From the NCBI GenBank assembly GCA_003487005.1, contig DNFG01000173.1, positions 1-5,778 on the forward strand: a stretch of 5,778 nt of DNA, in the 5' to 3' direction. The stretch comes from Bryobacterales bacterium (GTDB lineage: Bacteria > Acidobacteriota > Terriglobia > Bryobacterales > Bryobacteraceae). Numbering within the stretch: position 1 is the stretch's first letter; each line of letters opens with the position of its first letter. Both the position numbers and the translations under genes were made by a program. The notes below the pieces were generated by a model. That model worked only from the letters and a program-made list of their open reading frames with translations. It searched no databases and was not told the origin of the DNA. This document shows positions 1 through 4,949 of the stretch, piece after piece.

Positions 1-837
1 GACTTTTTCGATGAAGGGGGGGAGTTTGAGGAAGGGGTCGCCGGGGCCGAGGGTTTCGATGGGGAACCAGCCCCGGTAGCCGACGCGGCGGATGACCTGG
101 GCGAGGCGGGGGAGGTCGACGGGGGTTTCGCGGCCGTCGATCCAGACGGATTCCTTGACCTGCCAGGAGATGGCGTGGGGAATCAAGGCTTCGATTTCGG
201 CGTAGGGATCGTGCTGGCGAAGGGAGCCGATGTCGAGGACGACGCCGAGCCAGGGGGAGTTGACGGCTTCGAGGAGGCGGATGGTCTCGGCGGCGGTCTT
301 GATGGCTTCGTTGTGGTTCTGGAGGCCCATGAGGACGCCATGCTGGCGGCCATAACCGGCGGCCTCGCGAAGCATTTCGACCATCCGAGGGAAGGCGTCG
401 TCGAAGGTTTCGTGGGCGGGGAGGGGGCGTCCGCCAAAGACGCGGAGGATGGAGGCGCCGAGGTGGGCGGCCGTCTCGGTCCAGCGCTGGGTGAGGATGA
501 GATCGGCGTTGCGCCGGGCGGTGTCGGCGGTGGCGAAGTCGTTGCGGATGCCGGTCCCATAGATGGTAACGCCGCGGAGGAGGGCGTGGCGCTTGAGGTC
601 GCGGATGAACTGGGGAGGCGGGGTATCGGGGTAGCCGGGGAAGTAGTAGCCGGTGGCGTCGAGGCCCTCGATCTGGTGGTCATCGCAGAAGTCAACGACA
701 TCGAAAAGGGTGATTTTGCCGGCGCGCAGGGGCTGATTGAAGGAATAGGCGTTGAGGGCGAGGCGGAGGCGCGTTGGTTTCGGGGTGGCGGCGGCGAGGG
801 TGAAGACGGGGGCGGCGAGGAGGTGGCGGCGGGTCAT
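1..837 (-). CDS. Secreted sugar phosphate isomerase/epimerase-like TIM-barrel protein (3' end missing)
   Basis: The frame is open for 279 codons from the ATG at 837 to the left edge with no stop, so the C-terminus is missing. At 279 residues it is close to the roughly 280-320 usual for the family, so probably little is lost. Residues 1-19 (MTRRHLLAAPVFTLAAATP) look like a twin-arginine/Sec export leader. The rest reads as a xylose-isomerase-like TIM barrel (AP-endonuclease 2 superfamily): LALNAYSF near 27-34, EGLDATGYY at 57-65, ILRVFGG near 130-136, LQNHNEA at 172-178, VVLDIGS at 199-205 and FPIETLG near 258-264. D202, H221 and E261 sit where this superfamily places metal or substrate ligands. 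The usual ENH motif reads QNH here (Q173), a possible loss of one metal ligand. Substrate cannot be told. It lies 45 nt after the 202-residue gene and lacks a clear Shine-Dalgarno sequence. Confidence 0.85.
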   Translation of the reverse strand, partial: MTRRHLLAAPVFTLAAATPKPTRLRLALNAYSFNQPLRAGKITLFDVVDFCDDHQIEGLDATGYYFPGYPDTPPPQFIRDLKRHALLRGVTIYGTGIRNDFATADTARRNADLILTQRWTETAAHLGASILRVFGGRPLPAHETFDDAFPRMVEMLREAAGYGRQHGVLMGLQNHNEAIKTAAETIRLLEAVNSPWLGVVLDIGSLRQHDPYAEIEALIPHAISWQVKESVWIDGRETPVDLPRLAQVIRRVGYRGWFPIETLGPGDPFLKLPPFIEKV

Positions 838-874
838 ACCTGGAGGAGACGATATCAGGTTTCGATTGGGGAGG

Positions 875-903
875 CAGGGCCGCTACACCTCCAGGCGGCC
901 CTG
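875..903 (-). promoter_or_regulatory. 9-bp perfect hairpin at the end of the 202-residue gene
   Basis: CAGGGCCGC (plus 875-883) and GCGGCCCTG (895-903) form a 9-bp stem with an 11-nt loop. The loop side includes the stop codon (885-883) and the last codons of the gene. No T-tract follows, so it is not a classical intrinsic terminator; it could act as an mRNA-stabilising or attenuating element before the isomerase-like gene. Confidence 0.45.
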
Positions 904-1491
904 GTAGAGCATTTCTTTCAGTTTGAACTCGCGTTCGATGCGGGCTCCGTCGACGGTGGCGGAGAGGCGGATGGATTGGTCGGCGGGGGTCAGGCTGGCG
1001 AAGCGGGGGAAGGTGAGCTCGGCCATGAGGTGGTTGCCGTGGGGTGGCACGGCGACGGACTCCGGGGGCGCCGGTGGCTGGCCGGGGACGGAGACGCGGG
1101 CCGTCCGGCGCAATTGGGATTCGAGGTCGGGGGCACGACCGGTGAAGAGGAGCGCCGGGAAGCCCGCGATTTGGAGTTCAAGATTCGCTGGTTTGCGGTT
1201 CAGGAGTTCGACGGCCCGAGAGTCGTCGAGTTGCTTATGGCCGAACTCGGCGAGGGCGAGGGCCTGTCGGACGGGGAGGGCGCTCTTCCAGCGGACGACG
1301 AGGTAGACTTCGGTGCGCGTGGGCGGTTTCTCGATGGGGACGGTGAGCCAGGCGGCCCAGGGGGAGTCCGCCAGGATGCGGTCGATGTCGTCATCGGTCC
1401 AGGCAGGAAACGCTGTGGGACCGCGCCGCGCGGCGGACAGCGGGGCCGATGCACAGAGCGAGAGGAAGTGTCTTCGATGCATGGACGTCAC
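883..1491 (-). CDS. Secreted protein of unknown function with WTDDDIDRILADSPWA motif
   Basis: A 202-residue protein. I do not recognise a characterised family, though from memory acidobacterial genomes carry similar secreted proteins with a W..D.....L..SPWA motif near the N-terminus and a KLKxMxYxGxLEx ending. Residues 4-21 (MHRRHFLSLCASAPLSA) form a Tat/Sec-like signal peptide. C13 is not in a good lipobox, because the preceding residue is Leu. The SPWA motif is at 31-46. The remainder is mixed beta-like sequence with a Pro-rich linker (about 135-146) and a C-terminal segment ending KLKEMLYQGRLEV. The GTG at 1491 overlaps the stop of the upstream barrel gene by 4 nt (GTGA), which favours translational coupling. 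The alternative is the ATG at 1482 (199 residues), which puts the signal peptide right at the N-terminus. Neither start has an evident Shine-Dalgarno sequence. Role unknown; an envelope or periplasmic location is inferred. Confidence 0.8.
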   Translation of the reverse strand: MTSMHRRHFLSLCASAPLSAARRGPTAFPAWTDDDIDRILADSPWAAWLTVPIEKPPTRTEVYLVVRWKSALPVRQALALAEFGHKQLDDSRAVELLNRKPANLELQIAGFPALLFTGRAPDLESQLRRTARVSVPGQPPAPPESVAVPPHGNHLMAELTFPRFASLTPADQSIRLSATVDGARIEREFKLKEMLYQGRLEV

Positions 1492-2048
1492 ATGGTGTAG
1501 CTGACGCCGGCGGAGATCTCGTTCATGCGCATCCTGCCGGTTGCGCCGAGGCCGAAGGGCTTGGCGGTATTGAACTGGCGGAAGTCGAGACGGACCTGCC
1601 AGGGCCCGGTGATCTTCACCTTGACACCGCCGCCATAGTTGATGCCGAAGCGGGTTTCGCCCTGGCCCTGGGTGGCGGAGGCACCGGGCGGGACGAAGTT
1701 GGCGAAGTGGCCGCCGCCCGCGACGAAGGGGCGGATGCGGGCATCGCGGGGCGTGGCGTAGAGGAGAACTTCGGCGAAGCCCTGGTGGACGCCCATGCCC
1801 TGCTGTCCCTGGCCTGCCTGTGCCAGTTGCGCGCGATTGTAGGCATAACCGATTTCGTAGCCCATGTAATCGCGGGTGTTCATGGTCATCCGGCCGGCGA
1901 GTTTGAAGCCGCTATCGAGGGTGTAGCCGCTGCCGATATCCTTGGACTGGATGGCGGAGGCCCCGACGTTCAGCGAGGCCTCAAAGCCTTGCGCGTGGGC
2001 GAGTCCAGGCAAGACGAGGGCCCAGAGGAGGGCGTACTTCATGTTCAT
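1488..2048 (-). CDS. Small outer-membrane beta-barrel protein
   Basis: A 186-residue protein with a clear Sec signal peptide (MNMKYALLWALVLPGLAHA, cleavage expected after residue 19). The mature part alternates polar and hydrophobic residues with Gly- and aromatic-rich strands, such as YEIGYAYNRAQ, RPFVAGGGHFANF and FGINYGGGVKVKI followed by WQVRLDFRQF. This pattern resembles the 8-stranded OmpA-like/opacity-porin superfamily, often annotated as outer membrane protein beta-barrel domain. It ends SAGVSYTM, so the usual terminal aromatic is replaced by Met. I chose the ATG at 2048 because AGGAG lies 7 nt upstream (2060-2056) and the signal peptide starts there; the frame is open farther upstream, but that part does not look like protein. 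Function could be structural or a small porin. It is separated from the receptor gene by a terminator and overlaps the next gene by 4 nt. Confidence 0.75.
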   Translation of the reverse strand: MNMKYALLWALVLPGLAHAQGFEASLNVGASAIQSKDIGSGYTLDSGFKLAGRMTMNTRDYMGYEIGYAYNRAQLAQAGQGQQGMGVHQGFAEVLLYATPRDARIRPFVAGGGHFANFVPPGASATQGQGETRFGINYGGGVKVKITGPWQVRLDFRQFNTAKPFGLGATGRMRMNEISAGVSYTM

Positions 2049-2180
2049 CAACTGACTCCTGGCGCCGCGTTGGATTGGGCTGGTTGAGGACTCGTTCGCG
2101 GCGCTCCTGCCCTGACGGACGCGTGCGGACGGCGAGCCGGGTACGCGGCGATTGTAAAGATCCATGAAGGGGACGGGAGC
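2049..2180 (-). promoter_or_regulatory. Leader region of the beta-barrel gene (promoter weak or unrecognised)
   Basis: If the terminator at 2181-2219 works, the downstream three-gene unit needs a promoter here. The only -10-like hexamer seen is TACAAT (2156-2151). A 17-bp spacing places a poor -35 (CTCCCG) before it. TTTACA at 2157-2152 resembles a -35 but has no matching -10. The promoter is therefore not securely located, and readthrough from the receptor gene is possible. Confidence 0.3.
2056..2060 (-). promoter_or_regulatory. Shine-Dalgarno for the beta-barrel gene
   Basis: AGGAG read on the minus strand, 7 nt before the ATG at 2048. It decides the start against in-frame upstream alternatives. 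Confidence 0.75.
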
Positions 2181-2219
2181 AAAAAGATGGCGGGCGGCCC
2201 CTGCAGGAACCGGCCCGCC
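2181..2219 (-). terminator. Intrinsic terminator after the TonB-dependent receptor gene
   Basis: Read on the minus strand, GGCGGGC (2219-2213) pairs with GCCCGCC (2195-2189). Two further G-C pairs are possible inside across a bulge, and the inner loop contains the palindrome CCTGCAGG. The stem is followed within 3 nt by five T residues (2185-2181). It starts 24 nt after the receptor stop, the expected place for a rho-independent terminator. Confidence 0.65.
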
Positions 2220-2242
2220 CAGTGCCAATTGGAGGCTTCAGA

Positions 2243-4603
2243 TCAGAACTGGTAAGTGAGGGAGAGCCACAAGCGGCGGGGCTCCTGGAGGTTGTTATAT
2301 ACGCTGCCGTAGATGGTCGCGTTGTTGTAGACATAGGAGCGGTAGGCGAGGAAGTCGGTGTTGAGCAGGTTGTAGACGGTGGCGTTGAGCATGACGTTCT
2401 TTCTGACTTCGTAGCCGACGCCGAGATGGGCCATGCCGTAGCCCTGGAAGGGGCCGATCTGCTGGGTGGCGGCGAGGGCGGTGGCGCTGGTTCCGCGGGT
2501 CCGGCTGCTGCGGGCTTCGATGCGGAGCCAGGTGTTGAGGCGGCGGGAGGTCCGGTAGCGGACGGTGGAGTTGAACATGTGTTTGGGGGTGTTGACGAGA
2601 GGTTGTCCGGTCTGGGCACCGCTACGCTGCTCACTTTCGGTGAAGGTGTAGTTATTGAGGACGTCAACACGGCGGAAGAGCCGGATGCGGAGGGCGGATT
2701 CGACGCCGCGGGTGACGGCTTCATCGACGTTGATGCTCTGTCCGAAGAGGTCGACGTTGGGCCAGTTGCCGAAGTCGACACAGCCGGGGCGGTTGGGCGA
2801 GAGGCGGAAGCTGCAGTTCTCGAGGCCAGGGCCCTGGGCGATCTTGTTGTTGAACTGGTTATTGAAGAGCATGACGTTGAGGCTGATGCCCTTGACGGTC
2901 CAGGCGGCTCCGGCTTCAGTGCTGGTGCTGGTTTCGGGGGTCAGGCCGGGGCTGCCGATGAGCGGGATGGTGCCCTGTCCGCCGAAGCCGACGATGCCGG
3001 TGGCGAGCTGATTGAGTTGCGGAGTCTTGAAGCCGCGGCTGACGCCGCCTTTGAGAGTGAGGCCGGGGAGGGCGTTGTAGACGAGGTAGGCACGAGGGCT
3101 GGGATTGCCGCCGAAGGTGGTGTGGTGGTCGTAGCGGATGCCGCCGGTGAGAGCGAGTTTGGGGAGGAGGCGCCATTCGTCTTCGATGAACACGGCGCTC
3201 TGACTGAAGTTGAAGGCCTCCGGGGCGACGCCATCGACCATGTGGGCGTCCCACCACTGACCACCGACGGAGAGCATGTGAGTGCCGCGGATGTGGCTGA
3301 CGAGTTTGGAGTCGAGGAGGGTGTTGGTGGCTTCGAGCGCGCGGGGATCGCCAGGAGTGCGACCGGGAGTGCCGGGGGGGATGGTGCGGCCGAGGGTATC
3401 GGTGGTGTTGCGGGTGAAGCTGGTGTCGAGAAGACTTGTGCCGATGCGGCCGGCGTGGGTCAAGGAGAACTGCTGGCGGCGGAACTTCATCTCCTCGGCG
3501 TAGCCGCCCTGGAGGCCGACGGTGCCCAACTGGCGATTGCTGTTGTCGTAAGCCTGGGACATACCGTCGATATCGAAGAACAGGTCATGGTTTTGGTTGA
3601 GGGAGTAGGAGAGACGGGCGCCGGCGTTCTGGGTATCAGCGCGAGTGGGGCTGAGACCGAAGCTGGTGATGGGGACCTGGGTACCGGCGAGGTTTTCGTA
3701 CTTGAGGGCGGCGGCCTGGCGATGGAGGGCGCTGCCGCGAAGGGCGAGGCCAAGGCGGTCAGCGATGATGGGGCCGGCGAGGTAGAGGTCGCCCTGCGCG
3801 GTGTTGCCGTAGTCGGAATTGGATTGGAGGGTGCCGTTGACGGTGGCGGAGCCGGTCCAGCGTTCGCTGACTTTGCGGGTGATGACGTTGACGACGCCGC
3901 CCATGGCATCGGAGCCGTAGAGGGTGGACATGGGGCCGCGGACGACTTCGATGCGTTCGATGGCGGCGACGGGAGGCATGAAGCTGGTGGCGGTTTCGCC
4001 GAAGCCGTTCGGGGTGACGCTGCCGGGGGAGTTCTGGCGGCGGCCGTCAATGAGCATGAGGGTGTAGTCGCTGGGCATGCCGCGGACGCTGATGGTGAGA
4101 CCGCCGGTTTTGCCGACGTTCTGGCCGACATCGACGCCTTCGACGTCGATGAGGGCCTGGGCGAGATCGGAGACCCTGCGTTCGCGAAGTTGCTCCTGCT
4201 GGATCACGGTGACGCTGGCGGGGGCATCGCGGACGATTTGTTCGAAGCCGCCGGCGGTGACCGTGATGGCGTCGGCGACGCCGGCGAGGTCGAGCTGGAA
4301 GTCCTGCTGGAGTGGTTCGTCGGCGGGGACGTTGACTTCGAAGGCGATGGGGGCGAAACCTTCCTTGCGGACGCGGAGACGGCAGGGGCCGGATACGACC
4401 CGAAGGCTGTAGCGGCCTTCGCCGTTGGTGATAACCTCGGTGCGTTTGCCGGCGCACTCGGCGATGACGACAGCGCCGGGGACGCCCGAGGGGGTGGGGT
4501 CCAGCACGAGGCCGGTGATGTCACCAGGGCCGGTTTGGGCGGCGGCGGGCAGGGTCAGAACGGACAAGGCCAAGGTTAGAACGAGTTGATAAAAAGATCT
4601 CAC
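2243..4603 (-). CDS. TonB-dependent outer-membrane receptor, siderophore type
   Basis: A complete 786-residue receptor for energy-dependent uptake across the outer membrane. I chose the GTG at 4603 because GGAGG lies 7 nt upstream (4615-4611) and the signal peptide begins there (VRSFYQLVLTLALSVLTLPAAAQ, cleavage near 22-23); a longer frame from 4663 adds 20 unlikely residues. Domains: carboxypeptidase-regulatory Ig-like domain about 29-108, with C50 and C74 possibly disulfide-linked; TonB-box-like DAITVTA at 111-117; plug about 125-245, with ISVRGMPSDYTLMLIDGR and IERIEVVRGPMSTLYGSDAMGGVVNVITR; then a 22-strand-type barrel ending RLWLSLTYQF, with the terminal Phe typical of outer-membrane insertion. 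Barrel motifs such as AYDNSNRQLGT and LSVGGQWWDAHMVDG recall FepA/BfrA-type catecholate siderophore receptors, so ferric siderophore is the best guess. A Cys pair in NCSFRLSPNRPGC may close an extracellular loop. The preceding apbE gene and the strong promoter fit an iron role, but the substrate is not proven. Confidence 0.95.
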   Translation of the reverse strand: MRSFYQLVLTLALSVLTLPAAAQTGPGDITGLVLDPTPSGVPGAVVIAECAGKRTEVITNGEGRYSLRVVSGPCRLRVRKEGFAPIAFEVNVPADEPLQQDFQLDLAGVADAITVTAGGFEQIVRDAPASVTVIQQEQLRERRVSDLAQALIDVEGVDVGQNVGKTGGLTISVRGMPSDYTLMLIDGRRQNSPGSVTPNGFGETATSFMPPVAAIERIEVVRGPMSTLYGSDAMGGVVNVITRKVSERWTGSATVNGTLQSNSDYGNTAQGDLYLAGPIIADRLGLALRGSALHRQAAALKYENLAGTQVPITSFGLSPTRADTQNAGARLSYSLNQNHDLFFDIDGMSQAYDNSNRQLGTVGLQGGYAEEMKFRRQQFSLTHAGRIGTSLLDTSFTRNTTDTLGRTIPPGTPGRTPGDPRALEATNTLLDSKLVSHIRGTHMLSVGGQWWDAHMVDGVAPEAFNFSQSAVFIEDEWRLLPKLALTGGIRYDHHTTFGGNPSPRAYLVYNALPGLTLKGGVSRGFKTPQLNQLATGIVGFGGQGTIPLIGSPGLTPETSTSTEAGAAWTVKGISLNVMLFNNQFNNKIAQGPGLENCSFRLSPNRPGCVDFGNWPNVDLFGQSINVDEAVTRGVESALRIRLFRRVDVLNNYTFTESEQRSGAQTGQPLVNTPKHMFNSTVRYRTSRRLNTWLRIEARSSRTRGTSATALAATQQIGPFQGYGMAHLGVGYEVRKNVMLNATVYNLLNTDFLAYRSYVYNNATIYGSVYNNLQEPRRLWLSLTYQF

Positions 4604-4610
4604 GAGACTT

Positions 4611-4615
4611 CCTCC
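4611..4615 (-). promoter_or_regulatory. Strong Shine-Dalgarno for the receptor gene
   Basis: GGAGG within GGGAGGAAG on the minus strand, 7 nt before the GTG at 4603. It decides the GTG start. Confidence 0.8.
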
Positions 4616-4618
4616 CAG

Positions 4619-4641
4619 GCGCCCCAGAGAAGGCGGGGCGC
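4619..4641 (-). promoter_or_regulatory. GC-rich hairpin beside the receptor ribosome binding site
   Basis: Perfect 7-bp inverted repeat: GCGCCCC (4641-4635) and GGGGCGC (4625-4619) with a 9-nt loop, ending 3 nt before the Shine-Dalgarno sequence. It has no T-tract, so it is not an intrinsic terminator. It could stabilise the leader or modulate ribosome access; this is inference from position. Confidence 0.5.
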
Positions 4642-4643
4642 AG

Positions 4644-4649
4644 ACTATA
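4644..4649 (-). promoter_or_regulatory. Possible second -10 element (TATAGT) of the receptor gene
   Basis: TATAGT lies inside the palindrome GACTATAGTC (4643-4652). The octamer CTATAGTC is shared exactly with the main -10 at 4817-4812. No good -35 is found: 17-bp spacing gives GGAATT. A perfect palindrome ATTTGCAAAT (4656-4665) occupies the spacer, so a regulator bound there would directly control such a promoter. Confidence 0.3.
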
Positions 4650-4656
4650 GTCGCTA

Positions 4657-4673
4657 TTTGCAAATGAATTCCA
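4657..4673. repeat. Degenerate third copy of the tandem TTGCA motif
   Basis: TTTGCAAATGAATTCCA matches the pattern TTTGCAANNNACTTGCA at 12 of 14 defined positions. It includes the perfect palindrome ATTTGCAAAT (4656-4665). It lies within the leader, just upstream of the possible second -10, and is 132 bp from the proximal copy, which is out of helical phase. Confidence 0.35.
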
Positions 4674-4788
4674 GATGGTGTCGCGAGGCCGAGAACTTGC
4701 CGGAGACCATCCTGACCTTCCGCAGCACGTGTCTATGCAGCTATGTATTGCGGTACGGCCTGGCGGCCCGGCGTTTCGCTCATTTGTA

Positions 4789-4805
4789 TTTGCAATCCAC
4801 TTGCA
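4789..4805. repeat. Tandem TTGCA operator-like motif, promoter-proximal copy
   Basis: TTTGCAATCCACTTGCA on the plus strand. Two TTGCA elements are spaced 11 bp, about one helical turn. It covers roughly +1 to +17 of the predicted transcript, where a bound protein would block initiation. It matches the copy at 4894-4910 at 14 of 17 positions, all three differences falling in the central spacer. Confidence 0.55.
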
Positions 4806-4811
4806 TTTATG

Positions 4812-4840
4812 ACTATAGGAGCGTCTTACCAGAATGTCAA
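4812..4840 (-). promoter_or_regulatory. Near-consensus sigma-70 promoter driving the receptor gene
   Basis: TTGACA (4840-4835, 6/6 consensus), an exact 17-bp spacer and TATAGT (4817-4812, 5/6). The 17 bases just upstream (4857-4841) are 14/17 A/T, like an UP element. Transcription should start near 4805, giving a leader of about 200 nt before the GTG at 4603. A promoter this good normally needs repression, in line with the motif copy lying over the expected start. Confidence 0.7.
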
Positions 4841-4893
4841 GTTATTTGTGATTATTACTCTGTTGAGAGGGACGGCCGCGCCAATTAGCAGGT

Positions 4894-4910
4894 TTTGCAA
4901 AGGACTTGCA
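4894..4910. repeat. Tandem TTGCA operator-like motif, promoter-distal copy
   Basis: TTTGCAAAGGACTTGCA on the plus strand, about -89 to -105 from the predicted start. It is exactly 105 bp from the proximal copy, close to 10 helical turns, so both would face the same side of the DNA. Confidence 0.55.
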
Positions 4911-4949
4911 GCCGTTGAGTGGCGGGTGGGAGTGGATCCGGGGAGGTTG

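Larger units (their letters stand above)
4604..4949. other. Non-coding regulatory region between apbE and the receptor gene
   Basis: 346 bases without a supportable gene. It contains an A/T-rich island (about 4781-4865) in an otherwise GC-rich window, the main promoter, three copies of a TTGCA-type tandem motif, a roughly 200-nt leader and the hairpin by the ribosome binding site. No terminator was seen after the apbE stop at 4950, so apbE transcripts may read into the receptor gene. No recognised riboswitch was identified in the leader. Confidence 0.8.

Noticed and set aside
175..1500. 441-residue open frame on the plus strand
   Set aside because: It runs across parts of two unrelated minus-strand genes and the gap between them, with the same Gly/Glu/Ala/Val-rich shadow composition and no ribosome binding site.
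1449..2087. 212-residue open frame on the plus strand
   Set aside because: It lies opposite the beta-barrel gene, has shadow-like composition and shows no start signals.
1488..2228. Longer beta-barrel gene starting near 2228
   Set aside because: The added 60 residues cover the terminator and leader, have no protein-like pattern and would bury a good signal peptide that has its own AGGAG.
2222..4579. 785-residue open frame on the plus strand, opposite the whole receptor gene
   Set aside because: Composition is nearly all Gly, Ala, Glu, Asp and Val with no domain or signal. It is explained by GC-rich third positions and strong G-over-C bias of the plus strand; the minus strand encodes a clear receptor.
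4844..4862. Fur-box-like sequence just upstream of the -35
   Set aside because: Only 11 of 19 positions match GATAATGATAATCATTATC, mostly the A/T-rich centre, and it does not overlap the core promoter. An UP-like A/T stretch explains it as well.
4586..4888. 100-residue open frame on the plus strand in the regulatory region
   Set aside because: It needs a TTG start without a Shine-Dalgarno sequence, has odd composition rich in Cys, Tyr and Arg, and overlaps the promoter, operators and receptor start.
4921..4949. Possible terminator after apbE
   Set aside because: No stable inverted repeat followed by a T-tract is found on the minus strand downstream of the stop.
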